Part shown: positions 59,501 through 64,000 of the stretch, piece by piece
How the letters are laid out: each line of letters begins with the position of its first letter
Numbering within the stretch: position 1 is the first letter of the stretch
Assembly (NCBI GenBank): GCA_040954595.2
Contig: CM082577.2
Location: 2,976,001-3,040,000, forward strand
DNA length: 64,000 bases
Reading direction: 5' to 3'
DNA from: Balanoglossus misakiensis
Taxonomy: Eukaryota > Hemichordata
Notes under the pieces: model-generated
What the model was told of the DNA's origin: nothing
What the model saw: the letters and a program-made list of their open reading frames with translations, nothing else
Database searches by the model: none
Position numbers and translations under genes: made by a program

Positions 59501-59986
59501 GTGAGTTCTTGTGCCGAGTCGAACATTCCGAGCAACTAAAAGATTACCTGTTGCCCGGAAATCTACAGACACATTTCAAACAAGAAGGCGAAAGTGTCCT
59601 CATCGAGACAACTCTGACATTTCGGAGATTTACGGCGTCCGTCAATCATGTGCTAATACTGGCTCCTCTTAAAGTCGGTGTATATTATAGTTAGTGTATC
59701 AGGCGTTGTCTTACTTTCACTGCGAACTTTGGAACAGTTTTCTTCCACTCGCCACCAAAATGACATCGCGGACAGGGTGAAATGATGACAGAAAAAAGTT
59801 ACGATGAAAAATTAATCCAGACCACTGGGATTTGAACTTAGTCATTACAGTCCCCGACCCCGGGGACAAGCACAAAATCGAAAACGCCAGCAATAAATGC
59901 GTGTACAACTTTCACTCACCTTGTGATTTGACATCGGGTACTGCTGTCAACGACAATATAACGGCGATAAGGTAAACCGACTTCAT
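35443..59986 (-). CDS. Gene R: giant fibropellin-like transmembrane protein, about 102 EGF repeats
   Basis: Fifty-five exons total 12696 coding bases, exactly 4231 codons plus stop. Layout in residues: signal 1-22; EGF 23-63; CUB 64-179; half-EGF 180-205; two EGFs to 281; 41 EGFs 282-1839 from one exon; two EGFs to 1915; nine EGFs 1916-2259 from one exon; single and double EGF exons to 3671; second CUB 3672-3792; ten EGFs to 4181; membrane span about 4191-4218; cytoplasmic tail [13 protein letters not shown]. All introns are phase 1. It is a type I cell-surface protein, probably a very long extracellular rod in matrix or apical lamina (inference). Fibropellins share the N-terminal order, but this protein adds a second CUB and an anchor, and no avidin-like domain is seen. 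Many repeats fit consensus sites for POFUT1, POGLUT1, EOGT and Asp/Asn hydroxylase. Confidence 0.88.
35822..35935 (-). CDS. Gene R exon 54: last EGF, calcium-binding type
   Basis: Opens [10 protein letters not shown], loop DELGGFTC, and ends [12 protein letters not shown]. Acceptor TGTTCAG, donor A|GTAAGT. Confidence 0.87.
36099..36218 (-). CDS. Gene R exon 53: EGF, 40 aa
   Basis: Opens [10 protein letters not shown], with the NGG turn replaced by NAA; loop [10 protein letters not shown]; closes YCER. Donor G|GTATGT. Confidence 0.85.
36484..36609 (-). CDS. Gene R exon 52: EGF, 42 aa
   Basis: Opens [13 protein letters not shown], with a long C1-C2 loop, O-fucose consensus CHNGGTC, and [10 protein letters not shown]. 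Donor T|GTGAGT. Confidence 0.85.
36814..36927 (-). CDS. Gene R exon 51: EGF
   Basis: Opens [15 protein letters not shown], contains DDNMSGYFC, closes NCDI. N-M-S is an N-glycosylation site. Donor G|GTACGT. Confidence 0.86.
37098..37211 (-). CDS. Gene R exon 50: calcium-binding-type EGF
   Basis: Opens [10 protein letters not shown], loop DINKFTC, closes LCET. Acceptor TTTTTTTAG, donor C|GTAAGT. Confidence 0.87.
37359..37475 (-). CDS. Gene R exon 49: EGF, 39 aa
   Basis: Opens [10 protein letters not shown], with DLANGGTQC (no aromatic before Cys4), closes FCEY. Donor G|GTTAGT. Confidence 0.85.
37650..37763 (-). CDS. Gene R exon 48: EGF
   Basis: Opens [10 protein letters not shown], with IGGKATFTC and [10 protein letters not shown]. 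Donor G|GTAAGT. Confidence 0.87.
38007..38120 (-). CDS. Gene R exon 47: EGF
   Basis: Opens [10 protein letters not shown], loop KYNNQYTC, closes LCET. Donor G|GTCAGT. Confidence 0.87.
38287..38400 (-). CDS. Gene R exon 46: divergent EGF
   Basis: Opens [16 protein letters not shown] and ends [10 protein letters not shown]; the usual GW/GY-x-G before Cys6 is lost. Donor G|GTAAGA. Confidence 0.83.
38527..38646 (-). CDS. Gene R exon 45: EGF, 40 aa
   Basis: Opens [10 protein letters not shown], loop NSINKYVC, closes NCQNEV. Follows the second CUB. Donor A|GTAAGT. Confidence 0.87.
38790..39152 (-). CDS. Gene R exon 44: second CUB domain
   Basis: 121 aa. Opens [11 protein letters not shown], then [47 protein letters not shown]. 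Four cysteines, but the third (VRC) lies earlier than in a standard CUB. It has the D...E/SD acidic residues typical of calcium-binding CUBs. GC-rich unlike its surroundings. Donor A|GTGAGT. Confidence 0.88.
39324..39437 (-). CDS. Gene R exon 43: calcium-binding-type EGF
   Basis: Opens [10 protein letters not shown], loop DMPGSYRC, closes NCHL. Donor G|GTATGA. Confidence 0.86.
39684..39797 (-). CDS. Gene R exon 42: calcium-binding-type EGF
   Basis: Opens [10 protein letters not shown], with CVNAGTC and NGPNMFSC; closes FCQI. Donor G|GTAAGT. Confidence 0.86.
40007..40120 (-). CDS. Gene R exon 41: calcium-binding-type EGF
   Basis: Opens [10 protein letters not shown], loop DGINGYTC (same as the giant-exon repeats), closes RCET. 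Donor G|GTAATT. Confidence 0.86.
40252..40371 (-). CDS. Gene R exon 40: EGF, 40 aa
   Basis: Opens [10 protein letters not shown], with the expanded loop [10 protein letters not shown]; closes RCEL. Donor G|GTAAGT. Confidence 0.86.
40511..40624 (-). CDS. Gene R exon 39: EGF
   Basis: Opens [10 protein letters not shown], loop NHFSSYTC, closes TCEI. Donor G|GTACGT. Confidence 0.86.
   Translation of the reverse strand: MSTDVRQTLAKMVAFAPTTSQVTPVPVHLAGQVLPVK
40764..40997 (-). CDS. Gene R exon 38: two EGFs
   Basis: First EGF opens [10 protein letters not shown] with loop [11 protein letters not shown]; second opens [10 protein letters not shown] (calcium-binding) with DQVDGYTC. No intron separates them. 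Donor G|GTAAGG. Confidence 0.86.
41115..41228 (-). CDS. Gene R exon 37: EGF
   Basis: Opens [10 protein letters not shown], loop NYGTYYRC, closes SCEI. Donor G|GTAAGA. Confidence 0.87.
41410..41523 (-). CDS. Gene R exon 36: EGF
   Basis: Opens [10 protein letters not shown], loop NYQTYFQC, closes YCEI. Donor G|GTAAGT. Confidence 0.87.
   Translation of the reverse strand, partial: PKITACLIHARTVLSVQTTRPTSSAPVELATPELTVK
41704..41817 (-). CDS. Gene R exon 35: EGF
   Basis: Opens [10 protein letters not shown], loop NLYTHYAC, closes NCEM. The acceptor is the weak TATTAAAG rather than a CAG/TAG. Donor C|GTGAGT. Confidence 0.83.
42080..42193 (-). CDS. Gene R exon 34: EGF
   Basis: Opens [10 protein letters not shown], loop [18 protein letters not shown] end. 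Donor G|GTAAGT. Confidence 0.87.
42331..42444 (-). CDS. Gene R exon 33: EGF
   Basis: Opens [10 protein letters not shown], loop NFVFYYTC, closes TCTE. Acceptor TTTTTGTAG, donor G|GTAAGC. Confidence 0.87.
42609..42836 (-). CDS. Gene R exon 32: two EGFs
   Basis: First opens [10 protein letters not shown] (loop NYQNFYTC); second opens [10 protein letters not shown] (loop SLLDSYSC). 76 aa with no intron between them. Donor C|GTAAGT. Confidence 0.87.
42943..43170 (-). CDS. Gene R exon 31: two EGFs
   Basis: First opens [10 protein letters not shown] (loop NYRTYYLC); second opens [10 protein letters not shown] (loop NLQTTYTC). Donor G|GTATGC. Confidence 0.87.
   Translation of the reverse strand, partial: KSICAFVPHVSTTANASTTERTTCAAVLKVGRGRTAKWPPICALLTRVSTAVYAPTSRRRTPVPALSDGLGIDVR
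43320..43436 (-). CDS. Gene R exon 30: EGF, 39 aa
   Basis: Opens [10 protein letters not shown], with an unusual CSHGTQQC C2-C3 loop; NHYTYFEC. Donor G|GTAAGT. Confidence 0.86.
43550..43663 (-). CDS. Gene R exon 29: EGF
   Basis: Opens [10 protein letters not shown], loop [18 protein letters not shown] end. Donor G|GTAAGA. Confidence 0.87.
43893..44006 (-). CDS. Gene R exon 28: EGF
   Basis: Opens [10 protein letters not shown], loop NHYSYYTC, closes NCQT. Donor C|GTGAGT. Confidence 0.87.
44145..44261 (-). CDS. Gene R exon 27: EGF, 39 aa
   Basis: Opens [10 protein letters not shown], with [10 protein letters not shown] and [10 protein letters not shown]. Donor G|GTAAGT. Confidence 0.87.
44409..44522 (-). 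CDS. Gene R exon 26: EGF
   Basis: Opens [10 protein letters not shown], loop NFVSYYTC, closes NCDQ. Donor G|GTATGC. Confidence 0.87.
44624..44737 (-). CDS. Gene R exon 25: EGF
   Basis: Opens [10 protein letters not shown], loop NFYDYYTC, closes NCET. Donor G|GTATGG. Confidence 0.87.
44951..45064 (-). CDS. Gene R exon 24: EGF
   Basis: Opens [10 protein letters not shown], loop [18 protein letters not shown] end. Donor C|GTAAGT. Confidence 0.87.
45208..45321 (-). CDS. Gene R exon 23: EGF
   Basis: Opens [10 protein letters not shown], loop NYYSYYEC, closes NCDN. Donor G|GTCAGT. Confidence 0.87.
45579..45692 (-). CDS. Gene R exon 22: EGF
   Basis: Opens [10 protein letters not shown], loop NYRTHHTC, closes TCEV. 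The acceptor is TTCAAG, weak. Donor G|GTGAGT. Confidence 0.85.
45932..46045 (-). CDS. Gene R exon 21: EGF
   Basis: Opens [10 protein letters not shown], loop NHQTYFTC, closes TCAT. Donor G|GTAGGT. Confidence 0.87.
46217..46444 (-). CDS. Gene R exon 20: two EGFs
   Basis: First opens [10 protein letters not shown] (loop NFGSYYTC); second opens [10 protein letters not shown] (loop NFATYYAC). Donor G|GTAAGC. Confidence 0.87.
46577..46690 (-). CDS. Gene R exon 19: EGF
   Basis: Opens [10 protein letters not shown], loop NRYTYYTC, closes NCGN. Donor G|GTAAGT. Confidence 0.87.
46832..46945 (-). CDS. Gene R exon 18: EGF
   Basis: Opens [10 protein letters not shown], loop NYYTYYTC, closes NCET. Donor G|GTGAAC. 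Confidence 0.87.
47096..47209 (-). CDS. Gene R exon 17: EGF
   Basis: Opens [10 protein letters not shown], loop NYYDYYTC, closes NCEN. Donor G|GTAAGT. Confidence 0.87.
47423..47536 (-). CDS. Gene R exon 16: EGF
   Basis: Opens [10 protein letters not shown], loop [18 protein letters not shown] end. Donor G|GTAAGC. Confidence 0.87.
47755..47868 (-). CDS. Gene R exon 15: EGF
   Basis: Opens [10 protein letters not shown], loop NFYTYYTC, closes NCDQ. Donor G|GTAAAA. Confidence 0.87.
47976..48089 (-). CDS. Gene R exon 14: EGF
   Basis: Opens [10 protein letters not shown], loop NYYTYYTC, closes NCEI. First of the aromatic-loop run. Donor G|GTAAGA. Confidence 0.87.
   Translation of the reverse strand, partial: RLTCVLISHASTAEFATTITPTTPAHAHGDGEVKTAK
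48275..48388 (-). CDS. Gene R exon 13: calcium-binding-type EGF
   Basis: Opens [10 protein letters not shown], loop [18 protein letters not shown] end. Donor G|GTATGT. Confidence 0.87.
48556..48669 (-). CDS. Gene R exon 12: calcium-binding-type EGF
   Basis: Opens [10 protein letters not shown], loop NLQNSYLC, closes NCDT. Donor G|GTTAGT. Confidence 0.87.
48853..48966 (-). CDS. Gene R exon 11: EGF
   Basis: Opens [10 protein letters not shown], where Lys replaces the calcium-binding Glu; loop NHHTHYTC. Donor G|GTAAAG. Confidence 0.86.
49112..50143 (-). CDS. Gene R exon 10: nine calcium-binding EGFs
   Basis: 344 aa: eight repeats of exactly 38 aa and a last one of 40 aa ([10 protein letters not shown]). 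All nine have the x-DEC start. Repeats are less alike than in the giant exon, which suggests an older array. Acceptor ATTTTCAG, donor G|GTAAGA. Confidence 0.92.
50241..50354 (-). CDS. Gene R exon 9: calcium-binding-type EGF
   Basis: Opens [10 protein letters not shown], loop DGINRYTC, closes NCEI. Donor G|GTAAGA. Confidence 0.87.
50494..50607 (-). CDS. Gene R exon 8: EGF
   Basis: Opens [10 protein letters not shown], where Phe replaces the calcium-binding Glu; loop DGLTGYTC; closes NCQT. Donor A|GTAAGT. Confidence 0.86.
50748..55421 (-). CDS. Gene R exon 7: giant exon with 41 tandem EGFs
   Basis: 4674 bp of open frame is exactly 41 x 114 bp. Every repeat is 38 aa, with no insertion or stop. 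Nearly all have the N-x-(D/N)-E-C calcium-binding start. By eye about 26 fit C-x4-(S/T)-C for O-fucose, about 35 fit C-x-S-x-P-C for O-glucose, about 20 fit the O-GlcNAc pattern before Cys6, and almost all have the C-x-(D/N)-x4-(F/Y)-x-C hydroxylation pattern. Repeats 3-14 form a three-repeat (342-bp) higher-order unit and repeats 18-27 a FDECASNPC block. Acceptor TATTTTTCAG, donor G|GTAAGT. Confidence 0.96.
52344..53483 (-). repeat. Homogenised EGF block, repeats 18-27 of the giant exon
   Basis: Ten consecutive 114-bp units, nearly all opening F(D/N)ECASNPC and ending in CHIN or CQIN. Confidence 0.85.
53826..55193 (-). repeat. 342-bp higher-order repeat, four copies
   Basis: Repeats 3-14 of the giant exon follow an A-B-C order four times: A has DGINGYTC and GVFC, B has [15 protein letters not shown] opens IDECAxNPC with [15 protein letters not shown]. 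Identical-looking stretches near 53865, 54547 and 54889 are spaced by multiples of about 342. Confidence 0.85.
55661..55774 (-). CDS. Gene R exon 6: EGF with an extra cysteine
   Basis: Opens [10 protein letters not shown], then [10 protein letters not shown], where Cys replaces the conserved aromatic, giving seven cysteines. Donor G|GTGAGT. Confidence 0.86.
55951..56064 (-). CDS. Gene R exon 5: calcium-binding-type EGF
   Basis: Opens [10 protein letters not shown], loop NLLNAFSC, closes RCEI. Same place as gene L exon 5. Donor A|GTAAGT. Confidence 0.87.
56243..56320 (-). CDS. Gene R exon 4: half-EGF, 26 aa
   Basis: Opens [16 protein letters not shown] and ends TYTCV. Four cysteines only. 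Matches gene L exon 4 (C-x-PGY-x-C) and has the same 78-bp length. Acceptor GATTTCAG, donor G|GTGAGT. Confidence 0.82.
   Translation of the reverse strand: MPTNAQVIRVNLVIDVLMNPSHIRV
56468..56815 (-). CDS. Gene R exon 3: first CUB domain
   Basis: 116 aa. Opens [11 protein letters not shown], then [30 protein letters not shown] and [17 protein letters not shown]. Only one Cys pair, like gene L exon 3; the two share SPNHP, VEIG-x-GPV-x-DF and DKNI. Acceptor ACTCAACAG, donor G|GTAAGT (a normal GT here). Confidence 0.9.
57417..57539 (-). CDS. Gene R exon 2: N-terminal EGF, 41 aa
   Basis: Opens [16 protein letters not shown], contains NLDSGSYRC and [10 protein letters not shown]. The CPYG turn is shared with gene L exon 2. 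Donor G|GTAGGA. Confidence 0.88.
57540..59919. other. First intron of gene R, 2380 bp
   Basis: No module, repeat or supported regulatory site recognised. Confidence 0.55.
59920..59986 (-). CDS. Gene R exon 1: start codon and signal peptide
   Basis: ATG at 59984-59986. [19 protein letters not shown] then KSQ, with a basic n-region and hydrophobic core. Ends Q-G|GTGAGT in phase 1, as in gene L. Confidence 0.85.
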
Positions 59987-60103
59987 TATATAATCCAAAT
60001 AATTGAGGAATTTTGAGAAATAAATAAATATACTTGTTAATAAATTTCAGTTCTCTAGAGATCAAATCAACATCGGTAAATCATGATGCCGCTTTGCATG
60101 CAA

Positions 60104-60111
60104 TATATATA
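60104..60111 (-). promoter_or_regulatory. Candidate TATA box of gene R
   Basis: TTTATATATATTG on the minus strand, about 120 bases before the ATG, predicting a leader of about 90 bases. Confidence 0.4.
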
Positions 60112-63100
60112 AACACTTTGAAATTTTAAAACTTTTAGACACTGCTGGTCTGGTCCGTACTGTTCGGTGGAATAAAACTTTCTGTGGCGTGTACCCTTCT
60201 TAAAAGAGATTTTGGTTTTCCGTTGAATGGAAGTTTGTGACAAAAGAAGGTGTTGACTGGAATTTCTTGCCTGGAAAGCACCTTTACAACTTTACAGGGC
60301 GAGTAATGACAGGCGTGTCCTTCGCGGCTGTTCTATGAAACGATGTACCACCCCGTAAAAAAGACGCCCAGTGGCCGAAAACTTTCATTCTGAGAATATG
60401 ATTTTAAACAGTACTGTATGCAATGGTTGTGTTTAAAACAGAAATCGCGTTTTAACTTTCTTTGAGGCTTGCTTCGTGTAAAGACTGTGCGTTTCGAAAT
60501 CCACAGGTTTGTACTGAGTGATGACGGTGCTTGGAAGAGCAAGACCACCCTCCACATGACCATATATGGTCTTTCTGATTTGAATAAACATGACATAGTA
60601 GGTTCATCCGAGGTCACGCATTGGCAGCAGCTTCCCATATTACGCTCTGAAGGAGTATTCATATTGTCTACCTTCCCTTTATGATTGAGCGAAAGTTTCG
60701 ACCGATTAATCATCTGTTTACACCCGATGAATAAAAATACAGAAGTACAAACCGAAGAATAGGCTGCACACCGAAGCATTCAAAACTCGACTGTGTTGGT
60801 GATATCGGTGGCAGTCATATTGAGCGGACATGCATTGAACAAGCAAGTCATTATTTTGGCTCTGTAAAAAAACCTAAATAAAAGAAAACTCCTTTTCTAT
60901 GGAATACACTACCAGAAAAGCCAAACATGGAAGTTTACGGGATGGAACAGCGATGCACTCAGTAAAACGTCAATACTCGTATACGTAATTGCAACAAAAA
61001 ACTCACACCAACCGCGTCTTAACAATTGACCACGACACACTCCTTAGGAAATACCTTGAAAACAATCCCACAACAGTTGGTCCGTTAGTCTATCATCATC
61101 AATCAAAGTTTCTTACGTAGGCATTGCATACTTTGATATTGTTCCCAGGGCGTTGCCGTCAGGTCAGGTCGTTAATACTGTGGGTGAACAAAAAAGGAAC
61201 ACACTGTTTCATTGTTTGAGGTTTTATAGCTTTTGTGATCGTAGAAGTGAACGGACATAACGCTCGGTGAAGAAAGTGAAATGCTATTTTTAAGTCTCCG
61301 TCAGAGTACAAACAACCTTTACTGTATCATAGGCATAATGCATTCGGGAAAGTTCCTCTGAAAGAAGCTTTGCTGCGCAGACGCAGTGAGCGACGAAGAC
61401 ACGGTACCAAACGCGAACGTCGTCTATTTTGCCTGGCTGCTATTTTTACTGTCCGTACAATGCATCCCAGCGGAATGACTAAACCTTGCGGCTATGAAAA
61501 GCCCAAGCAAAATAAAAACATGTACTGATATATACATGTATCATGTTTTACCTTCCGACCTTCAGAGATGAATTAACAGAGAAGCATAACTTGTGACATC
61601 GGATTTTGCTGTAAACTTGTTCATTCCCCAGGACGTCCACTCTTGTCGCGACTGAGACCTCGAAGCTCATTGGTTACACTCGCTGACAAATAACAGATGC
61701 AGCACTTGCAATATGCAGATTCATATGACCTATCAACCTCACTCGGCTAATACACCTTTCACTCGAATAGTAAAATTAAATCTTGAAACCCAGAGACAAA
61801 TTGAAAAAATGCACTAGTTTCGACTTTTTGATAAGTAATTACTTGAATAAAACTCCATGACAGTGTCACTGACTTGCCTTAAATTGCCTTAAACTTTTTA
61901 AAAATGTTGTTTAAAGTAGATCAAGAAACTGTAGTTGAAACACACTTTCCACCACCACAAAAACTACAGTTAATGAGTTTTGAAGTTGAATAAGACATAA
62001 AACACAATAGTGTGGACTCAAAGTAGTAAAGCCTTTCAAATCTTTCATTGCAGCCACAGGTGATGCCAAATCACGTTCAGGTCAGTGAGCAACTGTGTGA
62101 GTTTTATTACGTTGTTAGTTTTCAAGTGCAGTGAATTCAGGTGAGTCGGGGGCACATATTTCTTTCCGGGGTGTACTCGTTACAAGAAAGGCAGTGATAA
62201 CTCACTATTGTAAATAAAACTTGTAATGTTGGGACGAACGCTACAAACCAATAAATGACTTTGAAAGAATTGGAGACGATCCTTTCAAACCCTGGTTAGT
62301 CCTCAGACAGGCTTTGGAGTCGTTGTGACAGGGAGGTACGTTAATGTTGGAAACCCCAAAAACCATGAATTGTCCTGGCCTGACATACATACATACATAC
62401 ATACACCATATTTACGTCATTATATAAATCATCATTTTTATTACAAAAAGTTAATTTTCATAAGGCAACTTTCATACAAAAATGCTTTTTTCATTTTTGA
62501 AAAATTCAAAAGGGAATCAAAAGATATTGCTGGGAGTTGATTGATTTTGTGATATATATTGGCTTGTAAATATAATCAGTACTAAAAAGCAGAAGTATTA
62601 AGTCTATCATTGAGACAAAAAAATGAACGGATCTGGAAATTAAACTTCAAATATGCATAGGCGTGTCTTATGGACCCTAAAAATTAAAAATTCAGTGCAT
62701 TTTTAAAATCATGACATCTGAGGCAAAAAAAACTAAGTGTGACCATATGAAATGTAACAACAAGGTGGCTGCATAGATAACAAGTACTGGAAATCTGGTC
62801 CAGGAAAATTACGTTTTATCTCATTTACAAAATTTGGAAAAAAATTTTCACAATCCACCATTTGTACACCTTCGTTTTTAACTGTGAAAAAATCATCAGA
62901 GTTAAAATTGCACTAATATACACATCATGTTGACTTAAAAAAAAGACAAAACGTGGAGACATGTCTATATCTAACACTACATATACATACATAATATATA
63001 AAAATTGTAAATGACTCTAAATTCCTTTAAAGACCTTATCTAGCTTTACAAATAAAAAAACATAAATAAAAATTACAAAAAAAACTGCAGCAATCAGTGG

Positions 63101-63652
63101 AGAAATCACTTTGTGATTTTAGAATATACATGGACACCAGATTAATTATGACCCACACCAGTTAATATACAAAGGTTATGTTTATTCCCTATGTTTGTCA
63201 AGGTAGGTTTGATAAATATGTGTTCACCGTTTTTTAAAAAAATGAATGATTATGGTAAATTGGAAGAAGGGTTCACTGAGATTTCATCTCGTTATCATAA
63301 AAAGAAGTACATGTTTTGTTTTAATAAGTCTGTGTAATATTTTTTTTTTCAAGTTATACAAATACAAAGCAATTGTGTCAATGAGATTCTTGTTACTGGT
63401 TTCCTGATCTGGAGAGAGAAGTATGACCGAATTCAACCCGGAGTAATTCTTCCTGACTCTTACCCACAACACCATCCTTAATACTGTTTTATTCGCGACA
63501 TTTAGTGAAGGGGCGATTGTGCTTTCATTTTTGAAGCATGGTCTTCAGTCAACTTTGAGGGCAGTTGTGACGTCTGGACTGACACACAAGACCTGTTGCA
63601 TTGTCAACGAGAGATTAAACATTCTCATAACAATGATCGACTAAAATAGAGA
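60112..63652. other. Intergenic region upstream of gene R
   Basis: About 3.5 kb without recognisable genes, with an (ACAT)n stretch at 62392-62405. The last kilobase is AT-rich. Confidence 0.55.
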
Positions 63653-63658
63653 TTTATT
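63653..63658 (-). promoter_or_regulatory. Candidate poly-A signal at right-edge gene
   Basis: AATAAA beginning in the last base of the TAA stop of the frame at 63658. Confidence 0.3.
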
Positions 63659-63890
63659 TAAACCTTGTACTCCCTGATTCCAGATACACAGGACATGACT
63701 GCCACTAAAAACAGTGCAAATGAACCAGTTGCCATGGTTACTTGAGTGGTAAAACTAGGCAAAACAACAACAACTCCGGGTTGATTTACAGCCATGTGAC
63801 CACAATCCACACTACAATCACCATTTTTGTTACCATTTTTTAATAATTCTTTCATTTTACAATCATACTTTTGTCGGTTTAGTATTATCA
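63658..63890 (-). CDS. Possible terminal exon of a further membrane-anchored gene
   Basis: An acceptor TTGTATTTCAG opens a phase-1 frame: VIILNRQKYDC, DCSVDCGHM, then a hydrophobic segment SFALFLVAVMSCVSG and the tail IREYKV, TAA. The frame is also open rightward to the window edge (KGLNYLRKCLRNYF), so the exon may start further right. A membrane or GPI anchor is plausible. I do not recognise the family. Confidence 0.33.
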
Positions 63891-64000
63891 CTGAAATACA
63901 AGCAGCATCAGATACCAGCTGCTTCTGTTCTGTAAAATAGTTCCTCAAACACTTCCTCAGATAATTTAACCCTTTTCTTTCACGTTTTTCCTTCTCTCCC

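Noticed and set aside
35443-59986. Identity as Notch, Delta/Jagged or Crumbs
   Set aside because: The EGF repeats look Notch-like, but there are no LNR, DSL, laminin-G or ankyrin modules, CUBs are present, and the cytoplasmic tail is only 13 aa.

Overview
This window is animal (metazoan) genomic DNA. It holds many short exons bounded by GT-AG introns, and nearly every exon carries a whole extracellular module with phase-1 boundaries. The content points to a marine invertebrate, most likely a deuterostome (echinoderm, hemichordate or cephalochordate), because two genes share the signal peptide - EGF - CUB - EGF-array layout of sea-urchin fibropellins. I cannot fix the species.

Three genes lie head-to-tail on the minus strand, called here by position. 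Gene R (right, 59986 to 35443) is complete in 55 exons. Its reading frame closes exactly to 4231 aa: signal peptide, EGF, two-Cys CUB, half-EGF, about 102 EGF-like repeats with a second CUB near the C-terminus, one membrane span and a 13-aa basic cytoplasmic tail. One 4674-bp exon holds 41 consecutive EGFs, each exactly 38 aa. Gene M (middle, about 30379 to 14591 or 14989) encodes a signal peptide, a Reeler domain, 13 EGFs, a ten-Cys three-finger domain like TGF-beta/activin receptor ectodomains, and a Thr/Pro-rich stalk; its last exon is ambiguous. Gene L (left, 13832 to beyond base 192) is a paralogue of gene R with the same first five exons, and it runs off the left edge after 22 EGFs.

The spacers are 0.8-1.2 kb between M and L and 5.1 kb between R and M. 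The R-M spacer contains a plus-strand TATA/initiator pair followed by a 100-codon frame with a signal peptide and a poly-A signal, which may be a small secreted-peptide gene. At the far right, a minus-strand frame ending in a hydrophobic segment may be the last exon of another membrane-anchored gene. Between 60.1 and 63.65 kb I see no genes.

Inferred biology: all three genes encode secreted or cell-surface proteins of the extracellular matrix or apical lamina type. The EGF repeats of gene R are dense in consensus sites for Notch-type O-fucose, O-glucose, O-GlcNAc and Asp/Asn hydroxylation. None carries LNR, ankyrin, DSL or laminin-G domains, so they are not Notch, Delta or Crumbs.
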